This document shows positions 34,263 through 43,852 of a DNA stretch of 64,000 bases, one piece after another. The translations under genes were made by a program, and so were the position numbers. Location: assembly GCA_017745175.1 (NCBI GenBank), contig JAGHZY010000010.1, positions 1 through 64,000 on the forward strand. Reading direction: 5' to 3'. This DNA comes from Sphingopyxis sp. Lineage in GTDB: Bacteria > Pseudomonadota > Alphaproteobacteria > Sphingomonadales > Sphingomonadaceae. How positions within the stretch are numbered: the stretch's first letter is position 1; each line of letters starts with the position of its first letter. The notes below the pieces were generated by a model. That model saw only the letters and a program-made list of their open reading frames with translations, was not told where the DNA came from and did not search any database.

Positions 34263-34883
34263 TCATTTCGGCCCGAAGCTCGGTCCGAATTCGCGCGTCG
34301 CCGCATCGGCCTTGGCATTGAGCAGCGCGAGCAGCTGGCCCGAACGGTCGTCGCGCTTGGCATAGTCGCGCGCCGACATGCCGGCGATATGATCTGCCTT
34401 GTCGGGGTTGGCGCCGCGGCGCACGAGCAGGCTGACCATGCTGTTGTTTTTCGCCTGTACCGCAAGAATCAGTGCGGTTTCGCCGCGCCGGTTCGTCTGG
34501 TCGATCGGCGCCTTCTCCCGCAGCAGCTCGTCGGCGCCATCGGTGAAATTGAGGAGGGCGGCGTGCATCAGCGGCGTGACGCCCTGCCGGTCGGCGATCG
34601 ACGGATCGGCGTCCTTGGCGAGCAGGAAGCGCAGCCAGCTGGTATCGCGCCGCTTGGTGACAATGATCAGCGCGGTTTCGCCGTTGTCCGGATTGCGCGA
34701 GTTGACGAACGAGGGATCGTCCTTCAGCGCGTCGGTCGCCTTGGTGCCGTCGCGGCTCTCGACCGCCTGCAAAAAGGCATAGCCGCCGCGATACTGTGCC
34801 TGTGCGGGGCTGATCAACAGGCCGGCCGCGACAATCGGCGCGACAAGGAACGAGGCAAGGCGGAATTCCGCGCGGCGAAACAT
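34263..34883 (-). CDS. Secreted ankyrin-repeat protein
   Basis: The 206-residue protein has a signal peptide (FLVAPIVAAGLLISPAQA) and about four ankyrin repeats, for example NGETALIIVTKRRDTSWLRFLLAKDADPSIADRQGVTPLMHAALLN and RRGETALILAVQAKNNSMVSLLVRRGANPDKAD. Ankyrin repeats bind proteins, so a periplasmic scaffold or inhibitor role is plausible. I start at ATG 34883; the longer track ORF runs through the divergent SCO gene. It lies upstream of ribB but probably has its own promoter. Confidence 0.85.
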   Translation of the reverse strand: MFRRAEFRLASFLVAPIVAAGLLISPAQAQYRGGYAFLQAVESRDGTKATDALKDDPSFVNSRNPDNGETALIIVTKRRDTSWLRFLLAKDADPSIADRQGVTPLMHAALLNFTDGADELLREKAPIDQTNRRGETALILAVQAKNNSMVSLLVRRGANPDKADHIAGMSARDYAKRDDRSGQLLALLNAKADAATREFGPSFGPK

Positions 34884-34970
34884 GGCTGGGCGACCCCCGG
34901 GACAATTTGTCCGCCGCTCGCGCGACGACAAAGGTTGATTTTCGGCGGCTGGCCGACCAAGGCTGGCCGC

Positions 34971-35615
34971 ATGATGAACATCGCAAATATGGGACAAAGG
35001 CTCGTCCGTGCAAGCCTGATCGTCGCTTTTGCCGCGGCGCTCGCCGGATGCAATGGCGCGGGCGAAGGCGCGCCGGCCAAGCCGCCGCTCGAAGGCGCGC
35101 GGATCGGCGGCGCCTTCGCGCTCACCGACCAGAATGGCAAGGTCGTGCGCGACAGTGATTTCGCGGGCAAATATCGGCTGATCTATTTCGGCTACAGCTT
35201 CTGCCCCGACATCTGCCCGGTCGACCTGCAAAAGCTGATGCGCGGCCTGTCGCAGTTCGAAAAGGCCGACGCGGCTCGCGGTGCGAAGGTCCAGCCGCTC
35301 TTCATCACCGTCGATCCCGAACGCGACACGCCCGACGCATTGAAGCCCTTCGTCGCGCGCTACCATCCGCGTCTGCTCGGCCTCACCGGCACCCCCGAAC
35401 AGATTGCCGCGGTCGCAAAAGCCTTTGTCGTGACCTACAACAAGGTGCCGGGCTCGGCGCCCGACCGCTATCTGATGGCGCACAGCCAGCTCGCTTTCCT
35501 GATGGATCCCGACGGCAAGCCGCTCGCGCTGCTGCCGCTCGACGACCCCTCGTCCGATATCGACGAGGGCGCGCCCGACAAGGTCGCGGCCGAGCTGGCG
35601 AAATGGGTCAAATAA
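34971..35615 (+). CDS. SCO1/SenC family copper-binding lipoprotein
   Basis: The 214-residue protein is a periplasmic thioredoxin-fold SCO protein with the copper motif CPDICP and a later His (YLMAHSQLAFLMDPDG). It has a signal peptide and lipobox AALAGC, so it is probably membrane-anchored. SCO proteins help load Cu(A) of cytochrome c oxidase subunit II. ATG 34971, 34974 and 34989 are possible starts. It is divergent from the ankyrin gene and followed by a YcgN-like gene. The oxidase genes are not in the window. Confidence 0.92.
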   Translation: MMNIANMGQRLVRASLIVAFAAALAGCNGAGEGAPAKPPLEGARIGGAFALTDQNGKVVRDSDFAGKYRLIYFGYSFCPDICPVDLQKLMRGLSQFEKADAARGAKVQPLFITVDPERDTPDALKPFVARYHPRLLGLTGTPEQIAAVAKAFVVTYNKVPGSAPDRYLMAHSQLAFLMDPDGKPLALLPLDDPSSDIDEGAPDKVAAELAKWVK

Positions 35616-35617
35616 CG

Positions 35618-36064
35618 ATGGCGGGGGCGACATCGGAGCGCCCCTTCTGGGAAGCGCCGCTCGCCAGCCTCGACGCGGGGCAGTGGGAGGCGCTGTGCGA
35701 CGGCTGCGGCAAATGCTGCCTCCACAAGCTCGAGGATGAGGATACGGGCCGCGTCTATCCGACCAATGTCGCGTGCCGCCTGCTCGACCTCACCACCGCG
35801 CGCTGCGGCGACTACCGGCATCGCCGCCGCCATGTTCCCGATTGCCTGACGCTGACGAAGGCCAAGGTTGCCGATATCGAATGGCTGCCGCAGACCTGCG
35901 CCTACCGTCTGCGCGCCGAGGGCGCGCCGCTGCCCGGCTGGCATTATCTCGTCTGCGGCGATCGCGATGCGGTGCACCGCGCGGGCGAGTCGGTCGTCGG
36001 CTGGACCGTCGGTGAGGATGTCGCCGGACCGCTCGAGAATCATCTTGTCGAACGCATCGTCTGA
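35618..36064 (+). CDS. YcgN/UPF0260 family cysteine-rich protein
   Basis: The 148-residue protein carries the YkgJ-type cysteine cluster LCDGCGKCCLHKL with NVACRLLD, ARCGDY, PDCL and TCAYR downstream, suggesting a metal or Fe-S site. Function is unproven. An upstream in-frame ATG (35603) inside the SCO coding end is an alternative start. The next gene overlaps its end by 20 bases if its TTG start is right. Confidence 0.85.
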   Translation: MAGATSERPFWEAPLASLDAGQWEALCDGCGKCCLHKLEDEDTGRVYPTNVACRLLDLTTARCGDYRHRRRHVPDCLTLTKAKVADIEWLPQTCAYRLRAEGAPLPGWHYLVCGDRDAVHRAGESVVGWTVGEDVAGPLENHLVERIV

Positions 36065-36776
36065 CTTCGCGCCCGAGGGTCCCCATATCCGGGTGGGCGA
36101 CGAGGCGTGGCCGGTGCGTGTCGTGCGGCATGCGCAGTCGCGCCGTTATCGGCTCGTCTTCGACGGCGCGCGCGGCGAGCTCAGGCTGACGGTTCCGCGC
36201 CGCGCCAACGAACGCGCGGCATTGAAATGGGCCAGCGAGCAGCAGGCGTGGCTGGTCGAACAGGTCGGCAAGGCGGCGCTGCCCGTCATCGTCGGCCCCG
36301 GCGCATCGCTACCCTTTCTCGGTGTCGAACGTCATATCGACTGGACCGCGACTGCGCCGCGCGCGATTCGTCTCGGCGGCGATAGCCTGCACGTCGGTGG
36401 TCCGCCCGAAACCGTCGGCCGGCGCATCGAACGCTGGCTGAAAGGACAGGCGCTCGACCTGATGGAGCGCGAAAGCCGCGAAATCGCGGCCGTCGCGGGC
36501 CTGTCGGTCGGCCGCGTCGGGGTCGGCGATCCGCGCAGCCGCTGGGGCAGCTGCACGCATGACGGCGACCTGCGCTACAGCTGGCGGCTCATCATGGCGC
36601 CGCATCATGTCCGGCGTGCAACCGTCGCGCACGAGGTCGCGCACCTTCGGCATATGGACCATGGCCCCGCCTTCCACGCGCTCGTCGACGAGCTGCACGA
36701 TGGCGATGTCGCCGCGGCGCGGGGCTGGCTGCGCCGCGAAGGGCGCGCGCTCCACCGCTACCGCTTCGCGGCCTGA
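36045..36776 (+). CDS. YgjP/WLM-like zinc metallopeptidase (DUF45)
   Basis: The 243-residue protein has the DUF45 signature: RSRWGSCTHDGDLRYSWRLIMAP followed by the zinc motif VAHEVAHLRHMDHGPAFHALV (HExxH with a third His). This group is predicted to be M48-like peptidases. The start is uncertain; I take TTG 36045, which lies just before the conserved region, while the track ORF begins in YcgN sequence. It converges with the PBP1A gene, leaving only 3 bases between stops. Confidence 0.82.
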   Translation: MSNASSDFAPEGPHIRVGDEAWPVRVVRHAQSRRYRLVFDGARGELRLTVPRRANERAALKWASEQQAWLVEQVGKAALPVIVGPGASLPFLGVERHIDWTATAPRAIRLGGDSLHVGGPPETVGRRIERWLKGQALDLMERESREIAAVAGLSVGRVGVGDPRSRWGSCTHDGDLRYSWRLIMAPHHVRRATVAHEVAHLRHMDHGPAFHALVDELHDGDVAAARGWLRREGRALHRYRFAA

Positions 36777-36779
36777 GCT

Positions 36780-39005
36780 CTAGTTGAAATCGCTTGTCTG
36801 CGGTTGCGGTTGCGATCGCGGCGGGGGCGCCTTGACGGCGGGTGGCGCGGTTTTCGGCACCGTCACGATCTTGGGCTGACCGCCATTCCTCGGCACCGCG
36901 CCATTGTCGGCCGGCGGCCGCCGCCCGGTCTGTTCCTCGATCCATTGCTGGTCGAGTACCGGGCCGTCGTCGGGTGCCTGCTGAGGCGGCGGGGCGCCTT
37001 CGGGCGGGCGGCTGTCATAGGGCAGCTCGATCGGCATGCCGTTCTCGTCGACCAGCCCCTCTTCGCCGGGCTCGCCCATATAGGCTTCGCCTTCGTCCTC
37101 GAGCTGCCATTCGGGCAGCACGACTTCGGTGTCGAACTGTTCGACCGGGCGCCGCGCGACCGCGACGCGCATATAATCGGCAAAGGCCTTGGCGGGCGCG
37201 CGCCCGCCCTGCAGCCCGCCGACGGGTTTCGCATCGTCGCGGCCCATCCACACGCCGGTGGTGATCCCGCTCGAAAAGCCGAGGAACCAGCCGTCCTTGT
37301 TGCTCGACGTCGTGCCGGTCTTGCCCGCGACGGGACGGCCGATCTGCGCCGCCTTGCCCGTGCCGGTGTTGACCGCGGTCTGGAGCAGGTCGGTGATCCC
37401 CGCCGCGACCCAGTGATCGACGAGCGTCTGGCCGCTTGTCGCGGGGCGCTGGTAGAGCAGTTCGCCGCTCGCGGTCGTCACCTTGGTGATGCCATAGGGC
37501 TGCACCGAGACGCCGCCGCGCGACACCGCGGCGAAGGCGGCGGTCATGTCGATCACGCGCACCTCGGCGCTGCCGAGCACCATCGACGGGTGGGTGTTCA
37601 CCGGCGTCGTGATACCGAAGCGGCGCGCCATATTGGCGACCGCCGAAAAACCGACCTCGTCGCCCAGCTTCGCCGCGACGGTGTTGACCGAATAGGCAAA
37701 GGCGCTGCGCAGGTCCATCGTGCCTGAAAAGCGGCCCGACGAGTTGCGGGGCGACCAGCCGTTGATCGTCACCGGTTCGTCGACCACCTTGTCATTGACT
37801 TTGTAACCCGCCTCGAGCGCCGCCATATAGACGAACAGCTTCCACGCCGATCCGGGCTGGCGCAGTGCCTGCGTCGCGCGGTTATAGTTGGAGGCGACAT
37901 AATCGCGCCCGCCGACCATCGCGCGCACCGCGCCGTCGCGGTCGAGCGACACCAGCGCCCCCTGCACATCCTTCGGCGTGTCGGCCTGGATCGCGGCGGT
38001 CGCCGCGCGCTGCATGCCGAGGTCGATCGTCGTATAGACGTCGAGCGCCTCGCTGCCCTCGTCGATCAGCATGTCGAGCTGCGGCAGCGCCCAGTCGGTG
38101 AAATAGCGCGCGCTGTTTTGCCCCGTCTCCTTCGCGAGCTGGACGTTGGCGGGTTCGGCGCTGTCGGCCTGCGCCCGTGTGATCACGCCCGCGTCGACCA
38201 TCACGTCGAGCACGACCCCCGCGCGGCCCAGCGCGGCCTGCGCGTCGGCGGTCGGCGAATAGCGCGACGGCGCCTTCACGAGTCCGGCGATCACCGCGGC
38301 CTCGGACAGCGACATTTCGGTCGCGCTGTGGCCGAAGAAGCTGTTCGACGCGGCGTCGATGCCATAGCTGCCGCCGCCGAAATAGACCTTGTTGAGATAG
38401 AGCTCGAGCAGCTCGTCCTTCGAGAATTTCCATTCGAGCGCGAGCGCGAGAATCATCTCGCGCATCTTGCGCGTCCAAGTGTAGCTGTTCGACAGGAAGA
38501 TGTTGCGCGCGAGCTGCTGGGTGATCGTCGAGGCGCCCTGCATCCGGCGCCCTGTCCCGTAATTGCGCGCCGCGAAAATGGCGGCGCGCGTCATGCCGAC
38601 GGGATCGACGCCGGGATGATAGCGAAAGCGCCGGTCTTCGACCGCGACCATCGCGTCCTGCATCACCTGCGGCGTTTCGCGCAGCGTCAGCCAGCGACCG
38701 TAATTGGGGCCGAGCGAGAGGAACACCGTGCCGTCGGCGGCGCGGACGCGGATCGTCTGCCCCGCCGGCGATTTCCTGAGCTCTTCGAAGCTCGGCATAC
38801 GCTGCACCGCGATGCCGACCGCGACACCGAGCGCGACGAGGCCGACGACCGCAAGGCCAAGGCCCCAGCGAACGACGCGGCGCAACCAGACGCGCCAGCG
38901 CGGCGGTTCGCCGCGGGGCGCGCCGCTGCCTTTGCCGGAAGATGACGATTGTTTCGACGAAGCCTGCTGTCTCTCGCGGCGCAAAGCCCGTATTCCTTCC
39001 CTCAC
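36780..39005 (-). CDS. Penicillin-binding protein 1A (bifunctional transglycosylase/transpeptidase)
   Basis: The 741-residue protein has a basic cytoplasmic head and one transmembrane helix (WGLGLAVVGLVALGVAVGIAV). The GT51 glycosyltransferase follows (VAVEDRRFRYHPGVDPVG, GASTITQQLARN), then a transpeptidase with PGSAWKLF (Ser-x-x-Lys), SVNT and KTGTTSSNKDGWFLG. A Pro/Gln/acidic C-terminal tail (about 610-741) is probably disordered. It polymerises and cross-links peptidoglycan. The start is GTG 39005 with AGGGG upstream. Confidence 0.94.
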   Translation of the reverse strand: MREGIRALRRERQQASSKQSSSSGKGSGAPRGEPPRWRVWLRRVVRWGLGLAVVGLVALGVAVGIAVQRMPSFEELRKSPAGQTIRVRAADGTVFLSLGPNYGRWLTLRETPQVMQDAMVAVEDRRFRYHPGVDPVGMTRAAIFAARNYGTGRRMQGASTITQQLARNIFLSNSYTWTRKMREMILALALEWKFSKDELLELYLNKVYFGGGSYGIDAASNSFFGHSATEMSLSEAAVIAGLVKAPSRYSPTADAQAALGRAGVVLDVMVDAGVITRAQADSAEPANVQLAKETGQNSARYFTDWALPQLDMLIDEGSEALDVYTTIDLGMQRAATAAIQADTPKDVQGALVSLDRDGAVRAMVGGRDYVASNYNRATQALRQPGSAWKLFVYMAALEAGYKVNDKVVDEPVTINGWSPRNSSGRFSGTMDLRSAFAYSVNTVAAKLGDEVGFSAVANMARRFGITTPVNTHPSMVLGSAEVRVIDMTAAFAAVSRGGVSVQPYGITKVTTASGELLYQRPATSGQTLVDHWVAAGITDLLQTAVNTGTGKAAQIGRPVAGKTGTTSSNKDGWFLGFSSGITTGVWMGRDDAKPVGGLQGGRAPAKAFADYMRVAVARRPVEQFDTEVVLPEWQLEDEGEAYMGEPGEEGLVDENGMPIELPYDSRPPEGAPPPQQAPDDGPVLDQQWIEEQTGRRPPADNGAVPRNGGQPKIVTVPKTAPPAVKAPPPRSQPQPQTSDFN

Positions 39006-39039
39006 TGCGCCCCTGATGCGTCAGTCCGGGAAGGAATTT

Positions 39040-39447
39040 TCAATCCTTGCCGGCTGACGCCTCATCCTGCCCGCGGTCCGCGAAGTCAAGCGCCGCGCTG
39101 TTGATGCAGTAGCGCAGCCCCTCGGGCCCGGGACCGTCGGGAAAGACATGGCCGAGATGGCCTTCGCATCTGGCACAGCGCACCTCGGTGCGGACCATGC
39201 CGTGGGTCGCGTCATGATGCTCGGTCACCGCGCCGCCACCGGCAGGCGCGGTGTAGCTCGGCCAGCCCGACCCGCTGTTGTATTTTGTGCGGCTGTCGAA
39301 CAGCGGCGCGCCGCATCCGGCGCAATGATAGACGCCGTCGCCCTTGTGGTCGGTATATTTGCCCGTGAATGCACGCTCGGTGCCGCCTTCGCGCAGCACA
39401 TGGTGCGTCATCGGGTCGAGATCCTTGCGGATGGTCGGATCGGTCAT
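39040..39447 (-). CDS. msrB: Peptide-methionine (R)-S-oxide reductase
   Basis: The 135-residue enzyme reduces methionine-R-sulfoxide in proteins. Zinc cysteines are in [11 protein letters not shown] and [14 protein letters not shown], and the catalytic Cys is in [18 protein letters not shown]-type region reads [10 protein letters not shown]. No signal peptide, so cytoplasmic. ATG 39447 has AGGAGA 7 bases upstream. It lies upstream of the PBP1A gene on the same strand with about 34 bases between. Confidence 0.95.
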   Translation of the reverse strand: MTDPTIRKDLDPMTHHVLREGGTERAFTGKYTDHKGDGVYHCAGCGAPLFDSRTKYNSGSGWPSYTAPAGGGAVTEHHDATHGMVRTEVRCARCEGHLGHVFPDGPGPEGLRYCINSAALDFADRGQDEASAGKD

Positions 39448-39548
39448 GGAATTTCTCCTGTCTGCGGGCCCGCGGGCGCCGTTTTCCTGTCCACAATATC
39501 GGTTGGCGCGTGCGCCGCTGCAAGGGCCAGGGCCGGGTGTCGAGGGCA

Positions 39549-40652
39549 TCAGCTCCCGCGGAGGCGCGTCGTTCGCGATACCATTCGTACCAAAGACGGA
39601 AAAAGTGACGCCGCCGCCGTCATCGGCCCCGCGGTGCGCGGATTTTCGCCGAGCCGCCACACCAGATTCGCCAGCGCGAAGGGTCGCGCCATGCGCGCGG
39701 CGAATGCGCGTTGAAAGCCCGGTGCCGCGCCGCCGCCGCCGTGACGCCACGCCGCCACCCCGGCCCCGGCGCTGGCGATCGCAAGCCCCATGCCCTCGCC
39801 GGCGAGGCTCGGGATCACCCCCGCCTGGTCGCCGAGCCGGAACAGCCCCGGTGCCGTGTCTGCGGTCCGCCACCCATAGGGAACATGGCCGATCGCATCG
39901 ACGCCACGCGGCCAGTCGGCATGGGCCAGCCGCTCGCCGAGATGGGGTAAGGCTTCGCCCAGCATACGGAGCAGCGCGGCGGGTTCGCCGCCCGCCTCGT
40001 CGAGCCGCGACTTGTGGACCGCAAGGCACAGGTTGCCGCTGCCATCCTCCTGCCGCATCAGCCCCGCATAGCCGCGGTCGAACAGGTGCAGCTCGACTGC
40101 ATCGCCGACCAGCCGGTCCAGCGCGGGGTGCGCGGGGAACCGCAGCCGCAGCCCCATCGCCGGGTCGTTCCGCTGCCATTCGGCGGGTTCGCGCGGAAAG
40201 CCGCGAAAGCCATGCTTGCCGGCGGCAAGAAAGATGGCAGGCGCGGTGAGGGCTCCGCCGTCGCGCATTTGCACCGCGCCGTCGCCGATCGCCGTCGCAT
40301 GGACGCCATATTCCAGCCCGGCCCCTGCCCGGGTGGCGGCCGCCTGCAGGGCGCCGTCGAGGGTGCGCCGCGAAACCCCCATCGCCGCGCCCGGCAGCCG
40401 CGTCTCGCTCGACCGCGTCCCCGCGAACAGCCGCACGCAGGTGACGCGCTGTCCCCCGAGCATAGCCCCGTCGATCCCCAGCGCATCGAGCCGCGCCAGC
40501 GTTCGCCAGCTCAGGAAGCCGCCGCAGAGCGCATCGCCCGTCGCGCGCGCGCGTTCGAGGAGCAGCACTCGCGCTCCGCTTCGTGCCAGCCCGATCGCGG
40601 CCGCCGATCCGGCGGGGCCGGCACCGACGACGATCGCATCGGCCCCGGTCAT
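39549..40652 (-). CDS. FAD-dependent oxidoreductase of the polyketide operon
   Basis: The 367-residue flavoprotein has the Rossmann start [29 protein letters not shown] and the GD motif [27 protein letters not shown], typical of the geranylgeranyl reductase/halogenase/hydroxylase group. It is the third gene after a type III polyketide synthase and a methyltransferase, so it probably oxidises or reduces that product. Start ATG 40652 follows the methyltransferase stop by 4 bases; the track ORF is longer but overlaps the methyltransferase. Confidence 0.82.
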   Translation of the reverse strand: MTGADAIVVGAGPAGSAAAIGLARSGARVLLLERARATGDALCGGFLSWRTLARLDALGIDGAMLGGQRVTCVRLFAGTRSSETRLPGAAMGVSRRTLDGALQAAATRAGAGLEYGVHATAIGDGAVQMRDGGALTAPAIFLAAGKHGFRGFPREPAEWQRNDPAMGLRLRFPAHPALDRLVGDAVELHLFDRGYAGLMRQEDGSGNLCLAVHKSRLDEAGGEPAALLRMLGEALPHLGERLAHADWPRGVDAIGHVPYGWRTADTAPGLFRLGDQAGVIPSLAGEGMGLAIASAGAGVAAWRHGGGGAAPGFQRAFAARMARPFALANLVWRLGENPRTAGPMTAAASLFPSLVRMVSRTTRLRGS

Positions 40653-40656
40653 CGGG

Positions 40657-41370
40657 TCACCGGATCCGTTCGACGCAGAGCCGCCAGGGAAAGCTGCGGA
40701 AGATGCGGCATTCGTCCGCCGTATCGGGCAGGGCATCGGCGAGCATCGCCTGCCATTCGGCGCGGCGAAAACTGCGCCCGACCGACAATTGCCCGTCGCG
40801 CCGCACGATCGGGTCGACGAACGCCAGCGTCGCGAGCAGCGGGTAGCCGGCAAAGGGCAGCCGCCGGCGATGCAGGTCGTTGACCAGCCAGCCGCGCGCT
40901 GCCTCGTCTTCCATGAAGCGCAGATATTCGGTCCGCTGCGCCGATGTCATGTGATGGGTGACGAGGCTCGACAGGATGATATCCCACCCTTGCCCCGCGA
41001 GATTGCGATAATCGCCCGTGATCAGCCGCGCCCGGTCGCCGAGCCGCACCGCGGCCACCGCTTCGCTCTTGCGGTTGAGATCGACGCCGACGAGGTCGAG
41101 CGCGACCCCGCGCCGCTCGCCCCAGCGCGCGATCCGCGCCAGCATGTCGCCCGCGCCGAACCCGACATCGAGAATGCGCCACGGCCTCGTCCCGACGCCG
41201 CGCGCGCGGACCCGGTCGAGAAACCCCAGCGTCGGCCGCGGCGCCAGCGTCAGCGCGTTGATCCGCGACAGGTCGGCGAGCACCCTCGCATAGCGTCCGG
41301 GCGGCAGGTCGGCCGCGTCCATTTCTTCCTCACGCGCGATCGGGCTGGCGAGGCTGGCGAAGGGGTTCAT
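40657..41370 (-). CDS. Class I SAM-dependent methyltransferase of the polyketide operon
   Basis: The 237-residue protein has motif I ILDVGFGAGDMLARIARW, an acidic residue in LVGVDLNRKS, and YRNLAGQGWDIILSSLVTHHM. The order resembles UbiE/COQ5-like and phenol or quinone methyltransferases. Its ATG overlaps the polyketide synthase stop (ATGA), so the two are coupled. The likely substrate is a phenolic or quinone ring made by the synthase, inferred from context. Confidence 0.85.
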   Translation of the reverse strand: MNPFASLASPIAREEEMDAADLPPGRYARVLADLSRINALTLAPRPTLGFLDRVRARGVGTRPWRILDVGFGAGDMLARIARWGERRGVALDLVGVDLNRKSEAVAAVRLGDRARLITGDYRNLAGQGWDIILSSLVTHHMTSAQRTEYLRFMEDEAARGWLVNDLHRRRLPFAGYPLLATLAFVDPIVRRDGQLSVGRSFRRAEWQAMLADALPDTADECRIFRSFPWRLCVERIR

Positions 41371-42446
41371 GCCCGGAACCGGATCGCCTCGGCGGCGAGG
41401 CCCGGGCCGAAGGCGATCGCGAGGCCCTCGCCGCGCGCCCCTCGCGCCATCATCGCGGCGAGCACGAACAAAATCGTCGCCGACGACATATTGCCGAAAC
41501 GCGCGAGTATGTCGCGGCTGTCGGCGAGCGCCTCGGGCGCCACGTCGAGCGCATGTTCGACCGCATCGAGCACCGAGCGTCCGCCGGCGTGGACCGCGAG
41601 CAGCGGCGGCGTGTGCGTATCGCCGAACAATGCGCGCTGCACCCCGGGCTGGCCGAGCGTTTCGCGCAGCCGCGCCGGTACCTCGCCCGACAATGTCATC
41701 TCGAACCCGCGGTCGCCGATGTCCCAGCGGATCAGCTCCTCGCTGTCGTCGAGCGCAAGGCTGCGTCCGTCTCCGAGTTCGATTCCGCCGGGCGAGGCCG
41801 AGACGATCCCAGCCGCGGCGCCGTCGCTGAACTGCAGCATCGCGAGCAGCGGCTCGGGCGCGTCGGCAAGGCTGAGATGGAGCGTCGACAGCTCGACGCT
41901 TACGACCAGCACCACCGCGCCGGGCTCGGACCGCACGATATGCCGCGCGGTGCGCAGTGCGGTAACCCCCGCATAGCAGCCCATGAAGCCGATCAATACG
42001 CGCTCGACGGTGGCCGAAAGGCCGAGACGCCGCGCAAGGATCTGGTCGATCCCCGGCGCGACGAAGCCGGTGCAGCTCGCGACGACCAGATGCGTGACGC
42101 GTGCGGCGTCGAAGGCGCTTCCGAGGTTCGCGATCGCCGCCATGGCAAGCGCGGGCGCGTGGCCGGCATAGGCGCGCATCCGGACCGACGTCGGCGGCAG
42201 GTCGGGAGTGTCGTAAAAGCCGCCCGTCGCGACGGGCGAGCCGCCGTCAGCGGTCGGCGGCAGCACCGACCAGCGATGGTCGATCCCCGACCGCGCCGCC
42301 ATGCGCGCGAAGAGCGCGCGTATCCGCTCGTCGGTCAGCCGCGCCGTCGCCCAGTCGATGAAGGGCTGATGGATGTCATGCCCGGGCACCGCGGTGGCGA
42401 GGGCGTTGAGCCGGGGAGACGGCGGGGGTCTGTTCATCGCGCACAT
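41367..42446 (-). CDS. Type III polyketide synthase
   Basis: The 359-residue enzyme belongs to the chalcone synthase-like family. The catalytic Cys is in IGFMGCYAGVTAL, the His in PLLAVHAGGRSVLDAVE and the Asn in ARFGNMSSATILF. It condenses an acyl-CoA starter with malonyl-CoA units to give a resorcinol, phloroglucinol or pyrone. The His context reads AVHAGG instead of the common HPGG. MCAM (42446) or MNR (42437) is the start. It is first in a three-gene operon with a methyltransferase and an FAD oxidoreductase. Confidence 0.92.
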   Translation of the reverse strand: MCAMNRPPPSPRLNALATAVPGHDIHQPFIDWATARLTDERIRALFARMAARSGIDHRWSVLPPTADGGSPVATGGFYDTPDLPPTSVRMRAYAGHAPALAMAAIANLGSAFDAARVTHLVVASCTGFVAPGIDQILARRLGLSATVERVLIGFMGCYAGVTALRTARHIVRSEPGAVVLVVSVELSTLHLSLADAPEPLLAMLQFSDGAAAGIVSASPGGIELGDGRSLALDDSEELIRWDIGDRGFEMTLSGEVPARLRETLGQPGVQRALFGDTHTPPLLAVHAGGRSVLDAVEHALDVAPEALADSRDILARFGNMSSATILFVLAAMMARGARGEGLAIAFGPGLAAEAIRFRA

Positions 42447-42532
42447 GTGACCGAAAAGCGGGAAACTGGCCAGCGTTTAGCGCCGCGGCGGCTTTACCGC
42501 GGCTTAACCGTGAAGGCGCTAGGCGTGCAGGG

Positions 42533-43045
42533 GTGAAACGGCATCTTTTTCTCGGGACCTTGCTGGTTTTTGCCGGTCCGGCGGTGGCGGCGGAGCCCTG
42601 CATGCTGTGCGCGCGGGACAAGGTGGACGGTGTCGCCGCGCGGTCGCGGGAAACCCCCCTCCGCATCGATGTCGAAACCCGGCTCGACATGGGACGCATA
42701 GCGGTCGGCGCGACGGGCGGCGAGGTCGAACTCGACCCCGCATCGGGCGCGCGCCGCCTGCGCGGCGACGTCGTCGACCTCGGCGGCTTCGCGCTCGGCG
42801 GCACCGTCACCGTGCACGGCGAGCCCGGCGCGGCGGTGCGGGTGATCCTGCCCGCCAGCGTCGATCTCGAAAGCGGCCACGGTCGCACCGCGCGCGTCAC
42901 CGGACTCGTCACCGACCTCACCGCCGCGCCGCGGCTCGGTCCCGACGGGCGTCTGATATTCCGGTTCGGCGGCCGCCTGCAGGTCGCGGCGCTCGACGAC
43001 GGCGACTATCGCGGGCGGATTCCCGTGACGGTCGAATATCAATAG
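42533..43045 (+). CDS. Secreted DUF4402-type protein
   Basis: The 170-residue protein has a signal peptide (HLFLGTLLVFAGPAVAA) and then a CMLC motif before a beta-rich region with ASGARRLRGDVVDLGGFALGGTVTVHGEPGAAVRVILPA, which follows the DUF4402 pattern of secreted or pilus-like proteins. The start is GTG 42533. It is divergent from the polyketide operon by 86 bases. The cysteine pair (CMLC) near the mature start is unusual for the family. Function is unknown. Confidence 0.7.
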   Translation: MKRHLFLGTLLVFAGPAVAAEPCMLCARDKVDGVAARSRETPLRIDVETRLDMGRIAVGATGGEVELDPASGARRLRGDVVDLGGFALGGTVTVHGEPGAAVRVILPASVDLESGHGRTARVTGLVTDLTAAPRLGPDGRLIFRFGGRLQVAALDDGDYRGRIPVTVEYQ

Positions 43046-43099
43046 CCGCCGCGCGCGGTCCGCCGGTTTCGGGCCCGCCATTTTTTGCCTGTTCCCGCG

Positions 43100-43846
43100 C
43101 TAGCCGGCACGGAGCAACATATCGGACCGGAGCGCGAGCAGTTCGCCGCCGAGTGCCTCGATCTCGGAAGCGCTGCGCGACCCGGCGACGATTGACGCCG
43201 ACAGGCAAAAACCGGGGGGGATGTCGGCGATGCCGGCTGCGACGGTGCAAACGCCGCGGTGCGTATAGCCCTTGTCGATCGCAAAGCCCCTCGCCTTCGC
43301 CTCGCCAATCTGCCGGGTATAGGTTTCGAACGGCAGTTCGGCCTGCCAGCGCACCGGGGCAAATCGGCGTGCCAGTTCGGCGTCGCTCGCCGCTTGCGCC
43401 GCTGCGATCGCCCGTCCCGCCGCGCCGCCGCCGAGCGGCTGGCGCTGATCGTCGGCAAGGCTGAGGCGCATGCCCGCATTGCTTTCGGCGCGGACGACGA
43501 GCTGCATGCGGTCGCGCGAGACGATCTTCCAGAGGCCCACCGCCGCTTCGGCTTTTTGCGCGAAATGCGCCATCAGCGGCTGCGCCGCGTCGACGAGCCG
43601 CGCGGCGTGGCTGTCGCGCAGCGCCTCGGCCGCCTGCCAGGCGGGTGCCAGCCGATATTGCTTCGTGCGCGCATCGCGCTCGACTGCACCCTCGGCGACG
43701 AGGGTTTTCAGCAGGTTGAGGCCACTCGAGGGGCTGAGACCGATGAGGCGGCCGATATCCGACAGGGTCAGCGGACCCGATTCCGCGAGCAGGCGGAGGA
43801 TGGCGAAGGCTTGCGCGACGGAGCGAACGGGGCCGGTCATCGGCAT
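43100..43846 (-). CDS. IclR family transcriptional regulator
   Basis: The 248-residue regulator has an N-terminal winged HTH (SVAQAFAILRLLAESGPLTLSDIGRLIGLSPSSGLNLLKTLVAEGAV) and a C-terminal GAF-like IclR effector domain (GRAIAAAQ ... ARGFAIDKGYTHRGVCTVAAGI). IclR proteins bind small acids or acyl compounds. It is divergent from the five-gene acyl-CoA operon and probably controls it. A perfect TTTTCA-N6-TGAAAA dyad lies 7 bases from its start. ATG 43840 is an alternative start. Confidence 0.9.
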   Translation of the reverse strand: MPMTGPVRSVAQAFAILRLLAESGPLTLSDIGRLIGLSPSSGLNLLKTLVAEGAVERDARTKQYRLAPAWQAAEALRDSHAARLVDAAQPLMAHFAQKAEAAVGLWKIVSRDRMQLVVRAESNAGMRLSLADDQRQPLGGGAAGRAIAAAQAASDAELARRFAPVRWQAELPFETYTRQIGEAKARGFAIDKGYTHRGVCTVAAGIADIPPGFCLSASIVAGSRSASEIEALGGELLALRSDMLLRAG

Positions 43847-43852
43847 CGAGTA

